Below are positions 1 to 8,187 of a stretch of 32,216 bases of DNA, piece by piece. The DNA comes from Acidobacteriota bacterium (GTDB taxonomy: Bacteria; Acidobacteriota; Terriglobia; Acidiferrales; UBA7541). Under the pieces are notes generated by a model. It searched no databases, was not told where the DNA came from, and worked only from the letters and a program-made list of their open reading frames with translations. Location of the stretch: positions 1-32,216 of the forward strand of contig QHYL01000422.1 of assembly GCA_003224105.1 (NCBI GenBank), given 5' to 3'. Within the stretch, counting starts at the first letter, position 1. Each line of letters begins with the position of its first letter. The translations under genes and the position numbers were made by a program.

Positions 1-188
1 TTCACCATGCGCGCACGATGCATGGTTCGGGGGCGAACGATACGCCGCGGCCGCGGAGGGCGACGGTGATCAACGTTTTTCTGGATGGCGTGATGTCCAA
101 CGCGAATGAGCCGCTGCTCGAAGGCGTTCCGGTGATTCCTCGCGGCGAAAAAATGGGCGGGCAGTTCTTTCCGCTGCTGTATCGGTGA
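1..188 (+). CDS. Phytanoyl-CoA dioxygenase-like protein, C-terminal fragment
   Basis: The reading frame enters from the left edge and stops with TGA at 186-188, giving about 61 C-terminal residues. The fragment contains HGSGAN followed by [12 protein letters not shown]. This matches the distal iron-binding His and the downstream 2-oxoglutarate-binding Arg of the phytanoyl-CoA dioxygenase (PhyH) family of Fe(II)/2-oxoglutarate oxygenases. The end, [17 protein letters not shown], resembles the tails I associate with bacterial PhyH-like proteins. These enzymes hydroxylate varied small molecules, so the substrate cannot be told. The N-terminal half, including the HxD motif, lies outside the window. 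The family call is moderately secure because it rests on one short motif block. Confidence 0.6.
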   Translation, partial: HHARTMHGSGANDTPRPRRATVINVFLDGVMSNANEPLLEGVPVIPRGEKMGGQFFPLLYR

Positions 189-214
189 ATTTCAAAGAGA
201 ATCGTTAGAGGACG

Positions 215-538
215 TTAGCGGGGAAAGCGCGGGCGCGGGCCATCTTCAGCACGAATGACGGTGGTCGAGGGCAAACCTACCGAGCTTTGCCAAGATTGCA
301 GGGCCGAGCGCCCCGCTTCGGTAGGCTCATAGGTCTGATCCAGCAAGCCTTGACGCACCAAACTGTTGATGACGGCCAGGTCGGGGAAAGATTGCCCGAG
401 CTGAATCCTGCCATTGGGCCAGGACCACAGGCGTTCCCCATTCAAGAGCTGCTGAAGAGTTTCCGCTTCCGATTTGTTTAGGTTTAGCATGACCATGACC
501 AGGTTTGGCGCGGAGGTCGCTTGCCGCCAGGCCGACAT
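215..538 (-). CDS. Small winged-helix-like hypothetical protein
   Basis: This 107-residue ORF converges on the PhyH-like gene. Residues about 20-85 read like a small winged helix: a helix rich in Leu and Glu (NKSEAETLQQLL), a hairpin-like stretch, then LVRQGLLDQTYEPTEAGRSAL. The last segment resembles the recognition-helix and wing end of MarR/PadR-like proteins (GLL...Y.LTEAGR.AL). I cannot assign a family. No clear Shine-Dalgarno precedes the ATG at 538, and internal ATG codons at 496 and 490 are alternative starts. The opposite-strand ORF 287-481 is treated as its shadow. It could be a transcriptional regulator or a stand-alone fold. Confidence 0.5.
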   Translation of the reverse strand: MSAWRQATSAPNLVMVMLNLNKSEAETLQQLLNGERLWSWPNGRIQLGQSFPDLAVINSLVRQGLLDQTYEPTEAGRSALQSWQSSVGLPSTTVIRAEDGPRPRFPR

Positions 539-812
539 GGCGAATCAATTTCGCTGATGAGAAGCTGGGCTTGACCCCCGCGACGGACTAAGGAGCATGC
601 CGATGACCAAGCAGGCGGGGGAAGGGCCTTTGTCTAAGTCCTTGATTTCCATGCTAGTTACAGAAGCGGTGATGCGAAGGCACGCAACCCTTTGCTGTAG
701 GGGATGAAAAAATCTGCGCTGAAGTGCAAAGGGAATGCACACACTTGCCAACCTTTCCATTTTCTGTAGACCAGGCACAAAAGAAACCCAAAAAGGGCAG
801 TGCGTGGAGACC

Positions 813-1265
813 CTAGAGTTTCTTGAGTGGGCCGGGGAGGATACTGCTCAAAGAATACGCGCCGGGGCCGCTAATCAAAAGCCCCAAAGAAACCAGCAAG
901 ACTGTTAGGGCGAACTCGTATCCGCCTTTGTTGATGTCGAAGCCATGCGGCAGGTGGACCAAGTAAATGGCGCCACACATAACGGCGATGACGCAGACAG
1001 AGCCGATCCGCTGTAGAGCGCCAAGCAGAATCGCCAAGCCGCCGAAGAATTGCGCTATTCCTACTAAATAGCCAACAACGACAGGCACATGCAGGAAGCT
1101 AGCGAAGCCCTGGGGACCGGGGCCGCCGAAGGCGCCGAAAAGGATGGCGCTGCCGTGGTAAAGGACTGGGAGCGAGCCTGCCACGCGCAGAATAAGAAGA
1201 GTGAGATTTGGCGACGAAGAGCTTGCGGGGGCTGGAGGGATTCCGGTGAACGTACCTGCGCCCAT
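813..1265 (-). CDS. DoxX family membrane protein
   Basis: This is a 150-residue integral membrane protein with four predicted hydrophobic helices, at roughly residues 20-45, 58-82, 88-108 and 118-140. Features typical of DoxX/DUF4870-like proteins are the LRVAGSLPVLYHG start of helix 1, the GPGPQGFASFL loop, and GIAQFFGGLAILLGALQRIGS. The final loop carries HGFDINKGGYEFAL, a common DoxX segment. The family is linked to quinone-dependent oxidation and redox stress, but the substrate is unknown for most members. The ATG at 1265 has AGGAGG a few bases upstream, which supports the start. The gene lies about 100 bp downstream of the phosphate transporter on the same strand and may be read through from it. 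Confidence 0.8.
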   Translation of the reverse strand: MGAGTFTGIPPAPASSSSPNLTLLILRVAGSLPVLYHGSAILFGAFGGPGPQGFASFLHVPVVVGYLVGIAQFFGGLAILLGALQRIGSVCVIAVMCGAIYLVHLPHGFDINKGGYEFALTVLLVSLGLLISGPGAYSLSSILPGPLKKL

Positions 1266-1366
1266 AAGGGCCTCCTTTGGCGTGCGAGGGAGTTGTAGCA
1301 GGAATCAGCGGGCGTAGCCAAGGGGTTTTTGGACGCGAAACGGACCGAAAGTGGGCAGTACTGGAA

Positions 1367-2398
1367 CTAGGGAAGCACGTGTACGAGGGCTTTGAAAACA
1401 ATTGCACCGAAGAGAGCGGCGCCGGGAATGGTGAGTATCCAGGCCCAGACAATGCGGCGCGTTATGCCCCAGCGAACCGCGGTGAGCCGACGGGAAGCTC
1501 CGACGCCGACGATGGCGCCGGTGATGGTGTGGGTGGTGCTGACGGGGATGCCAAAAATGGCGTTCGCAACGATAGTGATGCCACCGGCGGTTTCCGCGGA
1601 GAATCCACCAAACGGCGTCAGTTTCGTGATGCGCTGACCCATGGTTTTGATGATGCGCCAGCCGCCAGCCATGGTGCCGCCACCCATGGCGAGATGACAA
1701 CAGATGATCACCCAGAATGGCACCGGGAGCTTGCCTCCACTGGACTTGAGAAGTCCGCCTGCGACCAAGGCGGCGGTTATGATGCCCATGCCTTTTTGCG
1801 AGTCGTTCGTGCCGTGGCCCAGGCTAAAGAGCGCGGCGGAGAAGAGTTGGAGTCTGCGAAACCAGCGATCGACCTTGAGAGGACGCTGGTGCTGGACGAT
1901 CCAACTGGCAAGCGTGGTTAGAAGGATAGCGAGGGCCATGCCGACAAGGGGCGAGAGAAAAATGAAAAGGACAGGCTTGACCCAACCTTGGAGAACCAGG
2001 GCCTGATAGCCAATGTGCGCGACGGCGGCGCCGCCATAGCCGCCCATGAGCGCGTGCGAGGAACTCGTGGGCAAGCCAAGAATCAACGTGGTGAGGTTCC
2101 AGGTGATGGCCCCAAGAAGACCGGCAAGAATCACTTGCTCGTTGATCATGTCGATGCGAACGAGGCCTTTGCCGATGGTACTGGCGACGGCAGTGCCGAA
2201 GAAAAATGCGGCGATGAAGTTCCAGAAAGCCGCCCAGGCGACGGCCGTGAAAGGCTTGAGGACGCGCGTGGAGACGACCGTGGCGATGGAATTGGCGGCG
2301 TCATGCCAGCCATTCGAGAATTCAAAAGCAAAAGTGAGAAGAACGACGGCGAGGAGCAGGGGCGGAATCGCGGCAAGGCGAGCAAGGATTTGCGGCAT
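1367..2398 (-). CDS. pit: Inorganic phosphate transporter, PiT family
   Basis: This low-affinity phosphate permease (343 residues from the chosen start) carries both PiT signature repeats: FSNGWHDAANSIATVVSTR near the N-terminus and GHGTNDSQKGMG in the middle. Around ten hydrophobic helices surround them. It imports phosphate, usually as a metal-phosphate complex, coupled to an ion gradient. The ORF track extends the start to 2500, but the added 34 residues are Arg/His-rich and overlap the upstream DUF47 gene. The ATG at 2398 starts directly at MPQILARLAAIPPLL, 8 bases beyond the DUF47 stop, and fits the family better. The DUF47-PiT order is a very common bacterial pair, so co-transcription and translational coupling are likely. 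The reverse-strand ORFs across it are shadows. Confidence 0.93.
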   Translation of the reverse strand: MPQILARLAAIPPLLLAVVLLTFAFEFSNGWHDAANSIATVVSTRVLKPFTAVAWAAFWNFIAAFFFGTAVASTIGKGLVRIDMINEQVILAGLLGAITWNLTTLILGLPTSSSHALMGGYGGAAVAHIGYQALVLQGWVKPVLFIFLSPLVGMALAILLTTLASWIVQHQRPLKVDRWFRRLQLFSAALFSLGHGTNDSQKGMGIITAALVAGGLLKSSGGKLPVPFWVIICCHLAMGGGTMAGGWRIIKTMGQRITKLTPFGGFSAETAGGITIVANAIFGIPVSTTHTITGAIVGVGASRRLTAVRWGITRRIVWAWILTIPGAALFGAIVFKALVHVLP

Positions 2399-2406
2399 GG
2401 CGAAGG

Positions 2407-3033
2407 TTACGCGCTCTTCAGAATGACGCCTTCGATGACGTTGGCGACGTCTTCGCACTTGTCGACGGCGGTTTCGATGACTTCGTAAATCTCCTTCCAC
2501 TTGATGATCTGCACGGAATCCTTCTCTTCATCGAAAAGCTGGGCGATGAGGGTGCGGCAGACGCGGTCGCTATCGTTTTCGTAACGGTTGATCTCGATGC
2601 AGTGCTTGAGGGCGTTTTCTGGCGTTTCCAGTGCGCGAACGGCAGCCTCGACTTCGGCGGTGGTCGAGACCAGGATCTTGATGAGGTCGAGCGTGCCAGG
2701 GCGGACGGAATCCACGCGGTAGAGAACGAAGCGGCTGGCGGCCGCGTCGATCAAGTCAATGACGTCGTCGAGCTGGCTGCAGAGCTCGTGAATGTCTTCG
2801 CGATCGAAGGGCGTGATGAAGGTTTGGTTTAGCTTGGTGAAAATGGCGTGGGTGATTTCATCGCCTTCATGCTCGAAGGCTTTGACGATTTGCACCTGCT
2901 CGGGTACGCCGGTGTAATGCGTGAGCATTTTGAGCAGGGCGTTGGCCCCTTCGCGAATGTTGGCAGCTTGTTTAGCGAAGAGGTCGAAGAATCCCTCTTC
3001 GCGGGGCAAGAAGCGCTGCAAAAGTCCAGGCAT
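2407..3033 (-). CDS. DUF47 / PhoU-like phosphate transport regulator
   Basis: This 208-residue all-helical protein begins MPGLLQRFLPREEGFFDLF, the usual start of the DUF47 (Pit accessory protein, PhoU-like) family. It contains the PhoU-type acidic motifs EHEGDEITHAIF and NRYENDSDRVCRTL, which in this family bind metal clusters, and ends ETAVDKCEDVANVIEG. It is thought to control the adjacent PiT transporter on the cytoplasmic side. The start at 3033 is preceded by a GGGGGGAG-rich Shine-Dalgarno. The ORF track's longer form adds 40 residues without homology. It is the first gene of a DUF47-PiT operon. No promoter stands out in the 144 bp upstream. Confidence 0.9.
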   Translation of the reverse strand: MPGLLQRFLPREEGFFDLFAKQAANIREGANALLKMLTHYTGVPEQVQIVKAFEHEGDEITHAIFTKLNQTFITPFDREDIHELCSQLDDVIDLIDAAASRFVLYRVDSVRPGTLDLIKILVSTTAEVEAAVRALETPENALKHCIEINRYENDSDRVCRTLIAQLFDEEKDSVQIIKWKEIYEVIETAVDKCEDVANVIEGVILKSA

Positions 3034-3177
3034 GTTGTTTGACTCCCCCCTGAGGAGTCTTGGCTGAGGCAGGGAGAGTGTAAGCGAAGCGGGGGAGGGG
3101 AGGCAAATGGAGCCGGTGTACGTTTTCGGATAAAACCGAGAAGTAAGGATCAAATCCGAGTCAGCAGATCGAATAGG

Positions 3178-3441
3178 CTAGCGCAGAGAGAGGGTAGTCA
3201 ATCCGCGCTTACTGAAGCGGCTCGATTCGTAGAAATCGTAAGCAATCCAGCTGATTAGCCAAATCAGTATGCCTAGGCCTCCAAGAGGCCAGAGTCCGAG
3301 AAGTATGGTGATGAAGTTAAACGCTACAAGCGGGCCAAATGCTTTCCACCACCCGGAGACTTCGGACTTGTCGTTGGTAGATGCTTTCATCTCCAGTTTG
3401 GGGGGGCGGCGACTTCTTTGCTTTTTTTTGTAGATGGTCAT
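3178..3441 (-). CDS. Small two-helix membrane protein of unknown function
   Basis: This 87-residue protein has a basic N-terminus (KKKQRSRRPPK), a linker, and one long hydrophobic region, WKAFGPLVAFNFITILLGLW then LGGLGILIWLISWIAYDFY. That suggests two closely spaced membrane helices with a short Pro/Gly turn. I do not recognise the family. The upstream RHH gene ends with TAG at 3445-3447, directly followed by TTG then ATG (3441), so translation is probably coupled. The ATG is preferred over the TTG that the ORF track uses. The segment is lower in GC than its surroundings, as is the partner gene. By position it could be the effector or target of the RHH protein, but there is no sequence evidence of toxicity. 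Confidence 0.55.
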   Translation of the reverse strand: MTIYKKKQRSRRPPKLEMKASTNDKSEVSGWWKAFGPLVAFNFITILLGLWPLGGLGILIWLISWIAYDFYESSRFSKRGLTTLSLR

Positions 3442-3444
3442 CAA

Positions 3445-3642
3445 CTATAGAGGGAATGCTCCAAATCGAAAAACAGGCCCAGAAGGCCTATCGCGCTCAA
3501 GCCGATCATATTGCTCTTGCATGATTCCTCGCTTAAGCAGCTCGTTGACTCTTTCACTCGCCGACCGATGGCCCTTTGTAGCAGAAACATAGCGGTCAAC
3601 CTCAGGCTCGATCGTGTAGCTTTTAGCGACTTTGAGGCCCAT
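3445..3642 (-). CDS. Ribbon-helix-helix (CopG/antitoxin-like) DNA-binding protein
   Basis: This is a 65-residue protein whose N-terminal half, KVAKSYTIEPEVDRYV then RSASERVNELLKRGI, fits the RHH fold: a short DNA-contacting beta strand, helix A, a turn with S-x-S, then helix B. RHH proteins of this size are usually antitoxins or autorepressors that dimerise on short direct or inverted repeats. The ATG at 3642 is preferred to the TTG at 3648 because GAGG lies 6 bases before the ATG. Upstream is a sigma-70 promoter with a tandem ATATGATAA repeat in its spacer, a plausible operator for this protein. It is followed without a gap by a small membrane protein, not by a recognisable toxin. Confidence 0.7.
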   Translation of the reverse strand: MGLKVAKSYTIEPEVDRYVSATKGHRSASERVNELLKRGIMQEQYDRLERDRPSGPVFRFGAFPL

Positions 3643-3668
3643 AGACAACCTCGTACATTTAATGGGTT

Positions 3669-3697
3669 AATTTATCATATAAATTATCATATGTCAA
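3669..3697 (-). promoter_or_regulatory. Predicted sigma-70 promoter with tandem 9-bp operator repeat (RHH gene)
   Basis: Read on the minus strand, TTGACA (3692-3697) and TAAATT (3669-3674) are separated by exactly 17 bases. The spacer and flanks contain two identical copies of ATATGATAA (3684-3692 and 3672-3680), repeating every 12 bp. Each copy touches a promoter element, as expected for an autorepressor site. The predicted start is about 20 bases before the RHH ATG. Confidence 0.6.
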
Positions 3698-3717
3698 GCC
3701 GTATTGAGAGCCAATCA

Positions 3718-3751
3718 AAAAGGGCGGTCCGGCAAGCCGGACCGCCCTTTT
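3718..3751 (-). terminator. Rho-independent terminator of groEL (possibly bidirectional)
   Basis: A perfect inverted repeat has arms AAAAGGGCGGTCCGGC and its complement, separated by only two bases, 23 bases past the groEL stop. On the minus strand the hairpin ends in a run of five T. The plus-strand reading also ends in four T. It accounts for the mirrored peptide RAVR(L/Q)AGPPF seen in two spurious ORFs on opposite strands. Confidence 0.9.
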
Positions 3752-3773
3752 GCATTGAGGTTTTGGGTGATTC

Positions 3774-5435
<1,662 letters not shown>

Positions 5436-5466
5436 CTAACTTGCAAAGTTTTTTGGGACACAACCA

Positions 5467-5515
5467 CGGGTCTGAAGACCCGCCACTACAGCTGGGTTGA
5501 AGCCCAGCCTCTACA
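5467..5515. repeat. Two tandem TGAAG-hairpin repeat units between groES and groEL
   Basis: Unit 1 (5467-5490) is CGGGTC-TGAA-GACCCG followed by CCACTACA. Unit 2 (5491-5515) is GCTGGG-TTGAAG-CCCAGC followed by CTCTACA. The loop (TGAAG) and tail (CTACA) are kept while the stem bases differ and still pair. That is the signature of a dispersed hairpin repeat or of selection on structure. A third, single copy occurs at 28107-28129. In the groE transcript it would form two adjacent hairpins just before the groEL ribosome-binding region. Confidence 0.75.
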
Positions 5516-5525
5516 AGAAATAAGG

Positions 5526-5846
5526 TTACTTGCGGGAACCGGCAGCCTTGGCGGCGCCGCTCAGCTTCGCCAGAATCTCTTCTTCGCGAAGGATGAGGTA
5601 CTCTTGGTCTTCGATCTTGATTTCCGTACCGCTGTACTTGCCAAACAGGACGCGGTCGCCCGGCTTGACGTCAAGAGGGATCAATTCGCCCTTCTCACGC
5701 TTTCCGGCTCCCACGGCGATGATTTCTCCCTCCATGGGTTTCTCTTTTGCGGAGTCAGGGATGATGATGCCACCCTTGACCGTTTCCTTCTCTTCAATGC
5801 GCTTCACGATGACACGGTCGTGGAGCGGGGTTAGATGCACTGCCAT
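5526..5846 (-). CDS. groES: 10-kDa co-chaperonin GroES
   Basis: GroES is the heptameric lid of the GroEL chamber. The 106-residue product has the standard beginning [31 protein letters not shown], including the mobile loop that contacts GroEL. It then has the [25 protein letters not shown] core. The tail ([11 protein letters not shown]) is about ten residues longer than in many homologues. The ATG at 5846 has GGAGG upstream. It is the first gene of the groESL operon, with CIRCE and a promoter about 60-115 bp upstream. Confidence 0.98.
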   Translation of the reverse strand: MAVHLTPLHDRVIVKRIEEKETVKGGIIIPDSAKEKPMEGEIIAVGAGKREKGELIPLDVKPGDRVLFGKYSGTEIKIEDQEYLILREEEILAKLSGAAKAAGSRK

Positions 5847-5907
5847 CTTGGAAAACCTCCATAGGTGATCTTGCGGTTTTGATGTGGCTTGGAAGCGGAA
5901 GAGGCTC

Positions 5908-5934
5908 TTAGCACTCCTCGCAACCGAGTGCTAA
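5908..5934 (-). promoter_or_regulatory. CIRCE operator (HrcA binding site)
   Basis: TTAGCACTC, nine bases, then GAGTGCTAA form a perfect match to the CIRCE consensus on both arms. It overlaps the promoter -10 region and the probable transcription start of groES. Established knowledge: the HrcA repressor binds CIRCE and releases it on heat shock. hrcA itself is not in the window. Confidence 0.97.
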
Positions 5935-5961
5935 TATAGGCAGAAATGCCTGCCATGTCAA
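5933..5961 (-). promoter_or_regulatory. Sigma-70 promoter of groESL
   Basis: On the minus strand TTGACA (5956-5961) and TATATT (5933-5938) are separated by 17 bases. The -10 element shares two bases with the CIRCE arm, so HrcA binding would block RNA polymerase. The context GGCTTGACAT is identical to that around the -35 of the RHH gene at 3692-3697. Confidence 0.85.
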
Positions 5962-6039
5962 GCCTTTCCCTGACAAAATCGGAAAATCTCAGCTGGTCTC
6001 GATGTTGACGTAACTTGTTTATTTATAGCAGCTTAAGTG

Positions 6040-6059
6040 GTGCAAGGTAAATCTTGCAC
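6040..6059. promoter_or_regulatory. Dyad GTGCAAG-N6-CTTGCAC upstream of the histidine kinase gene
   Basis: A perfect 7-bp inverted repeat with a 6-base centre lies in the groES/kinase divergent region, ending just before the candidate -24/-12 promoter. No T-run follows, so it is not a typical terminator. Its size and symmetry suit a dimeric activator or repressor. Which protein binds is not known from sequence. Confidence 0.4.
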
Positions 6060-6060
6060 T

Positions 6061-6076
6061 TGGTGATTGCCTTGCT
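6061..6076 (+). promoter_or_regulatory. Candidate sigma-54 (-24/-12) promoter
   Basis: TGG at 6061-6063 and TTGCT at 6072-6076 place GG and GC exactly ten bases apart, the invariant sigma-54 spacing. The inner CACG of the consensus is not matched. The predicted start near 6087 would give a leader of about 70 bases before the kinase GTG. The case is strengthened because the operon encodes a sigma-54 activator, but a chance match remains possible. Confidence 0.4.
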
Positions 6077-6155
6077 TTCCCTTGGGGAGTAGGATTCGAC
6101 AGGTTCTCTTCAAACTCTTGGTTCGACTGCAAAATTTTTTTATGGAGCAAGTTCT

Positions 6156-8156
6156 GTGGACTTGCTGCTCTATGTCCGGTTGATCGGGCACACGTTTGGC
6201 ACGCTGATCCAGCTCTTCTGGATGGTGGTGATTCTTGGGTATCGACGGCAACGCAATTTCGAGCGCGTGTTTTTCTTTCTGTGCCTGGCGTTTTTTCTTT
6301 TTTACGGCGGCTCGCTGCTCGCGCTGAATTCGCAGATCTATTACCCCAAGCCACCTCCGGGAGTCCAAGGCTTTGCTATCGCGATTATCTCCGCAGGCCT
6401 GTGCCTAGCGCCCGCGCTGCTGCTGCATCTCCACATGGAATACGCGGAGACGCGCGGTCTGCTTCAGGTCAAGGCCTGGAAACGCGGAGTGCTTGCGTTT
6501 TTTTATTTGGCGGGGTTGCATCTGGCTTTTCACCGGATCCCGCTGCTCTTGCAGGAGGGGCGGTTTGACTTCATAGCGCCGGGAAACTCCCTGGGACAAG
6601 GATTTGCCATGGTGCTGGTGATTTCACTGGCTTGGTGTGCCGGGTGGGAGCGGCGCTTCGCAACCACAGCTCCGGACAAGGCACAGCGTTACTTTCACTG
6701 GACCCTGATGTTCTTTTTTGTCGCGGCGCTTGCTTCGGCAGGGATCCTTCACCTTGCGCCATTCGCAATTTCGCTGCGAACCAGCGAGGTATTTGCAACG
6801 GTTTTCTCTCTGATGCCAATTGTGCCCTTCACGGTGCTGATTGACCTGGTGTATCGGCGCAACTTTTTGCAAATCGGGAGGCAGAAGAACCTGGTCTACG
6901 CGGTCTCCGCGACGTTCCTGGCGCTGCTTTATTTGAGCCTGGTCCGCCGCGTTGGCATTTGGCTGGAGCCGCTGCTGCCGCCGGAAGCTTCCGCTTCAAT
7001 CCTCTTGTTCGTGCTGGTGGTTTTCATCGAGCCGCTGCAGCGCGTGCTGGGACGCAGCTTGCGAGAGACGGCGCAGCTGGAGATGGACCGCGTACAGCGA
7101 TTGATGGCGGAATTCCAGCAGGAAGCGCGACAAGGAAACGTCTTCAGGTTTGCGCGCTTCATTGAAAGAAGGATCAAAGAGCAATTCGAGTTGCGCGAAG
7201 TACGGCTGGTATTGGTGGATGAAGAAAATTCCGGGCATGCGGGCCGGAAAACCACGGAGCCTCGAGCGGCTCTGGCGTTCGATCCGCATGAATTCGCTAT
7301 TGTGCGCGAGGGGAAGAGCGAAGGCGTGCTTCACGCCGAACCGCATGGAGCGAACATCTCGGGAGATACGGCGGCGGCGCTGGAGTTTTTGTGCGAGCAA
7401 TTGTTGGGGGCGCTGGATTTATGCCGGTTGATTGAAGAGAAGCTGCGGCTGGAAAGGGAACTGGCGGAGCGGGAACGCCTGGCGCTCGTGGGGCAGATGG
7501 CGGCAAGCATTTCCCACAACCTGAAGAATCCGCTGGGATCGATGAAGACGATTCTACAAGTGCAGCTGGAGAATCCGGAGCTTCCGGATTCGATTCGCGG
7601 CGAAACAAAGATGGTGCTTGATGAAATTGGGCGGCTTTCAACGAAGCTCAATCAGTTGTTGCAATTCAGCCGGCCAGCGGTGCGCGGACGAGACGGCTCT
7701 GGGAGTTGCGATGCGGCGGCGGTGGTGGAGGAAGTGACGGGAGTGCTGTCGCACGAGGCGGAACGGCGCGGATTGCAATTACAAATAGAGATTTCCTGGG
7801 CGAATGCCAAAGTCGCGATCAGCGCGGAAGCATTGAACGACATCGTCTCGAACCTGGTTGTGAACGCGCTGGAAGCTGCGCCGCGAGGAGGACAGGTGAG
7901 CGCCGCCGTGGCGAGAGAGGACGGGAATTTCTGCTTATTGGTGGAAGATGACGGGCCGGGAATTCCACTGGCGCTCAAGGAAAAGATTCTGCAACCTTTT
8001 TTTACGACAAAATCGCAGGGAACCGGATTGGGGCTGGCGATTGTGGCGCGGCGCGTGGCGGAGTTTGGCGGAAAAGTGGATTGGGAAAGCCCGGTGAAAG
8101 AGGGGCATGGGACGAGGTTCAAGGTGACTCTACCAGTTGAAACAAAGAAGGAATGA
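6156..8156 (+). CDS. Membrane sensor histidine kinase (NtrB/PrsK-like layout)
   Basis: This 666-residue kinase has about eight or nine hydrophobic helices in residues 1-300. A cytosolic stretch (about 310-430) follows that may be GAF-like, then a charged coiled linker (EEKLRLERELAERERLALVGQM). The dimerisation/phosphoacceptor domain follows with SISHNLKNPLG (His454), and then a HATPase_c domain with N-box NDIVSNLVVNALEAA, G1 EDDGPGIP, FFTTKSQGTGLGLAI. It should autophosphorylate and pass phosphate to the adjacent sigma-54 response regulator. Translation starts at GTG 6156, preceded by GGAG; an upstream ATG at 6142 is out of frame. The multi-helix sensor plus sigma-54 partner recalls PrsK/PrsR pairs, but this cannot be confirmed here. 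The signal is unknown. Confidence 0.92.
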   Translation: MDLLLYVRLIGHTFGTLIQLFWMVVILGYRRQRNFERVFFFLCLAFFLFYGGSLLALNSQIYYPKPPPGVQGFAIAIISAGLCLAPALLLHLHMEYAETRGLLQVKAWKRGVLAFFYLAGLHLAFHRIPLLLQEGRFDFIAPGNSLGQGFAMVLVISLAWCAGWERRFATTAPDKAQRYFHWTLMFFFVAALASAGILHLAPFAISLRTSEVFATVFSLMPIVPFTVLIDLVYRRNFLQIGRQKNLVYAVSATFLALLYLSLVRRVGIWLEPLLPPEASASILLFVLVVFIEPLQRVLGRSLRETAQLEMDRVQRLMAEFQQEARQGNVFRFARFIERRIKEQFELREVRLVLVDEENSGHAGRKTTEPRAALAFDPHEFAIVREGKSEGVLHAEPHGANISGDTAAALEFLCEQLLGALDLCRLIEEKLRLERELAERERLALVGQMAASISHNLKNPLGSMKTILQVQLENPELPDSIRGETKMVLDEIGRLSTKLNQLLQFSRPAVRGRDGSGSCDAAAVVEEVTGVLSHEAERRGLQLQIEISWANAKVAISAEALNDIVSNLVVNALEAAPRGGQVSAAVAREDGNFCLLVEDDGPGIPLALKEKILQPFFTTKSQGTGLGLAIVARRVAEFGGKVDWESPVKEGHGTRFKVTLPVETKKE

Positions 8157-8187
8157 ACTAACGGCGTAAAGAAGCAAGGAAAATGTC

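Noticed and set aside
545-778. 77-residue ORF on the minus strand between the winged-helix-like gene and DoxX
   Set aside because: No family resemblance, low-complexity feel and no ribosome-binding site. I treat 539-812 as non-coding. An 8-bp inverted repeat CCCTTTGC/GCAAAGGG (688-733) is there but too weak to call.
1277-1921. Long plus-strand ORFs across the PiT, groEL, ftsY, rimO and tgpA-like genes (e.g. 1277-1921, 4746-5834, 26410-27897)
   Set aside because: They are antisense shadows of well-supported genes and carry no recognisable domains.
6005-6029. TTGACG followed by TATAGC as a sigma-70 promoter for the histidine kinase
   Set aside because: The spacing is only 13 bases, too short for sigma-70.
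6019-6368. Two overlapping 111-residue minus-strand ORFs in front of and inside the kinase gene
   Set aside because: Basic, low-complexity products antisense to the kinase start; no homology or ribosome-binding site.
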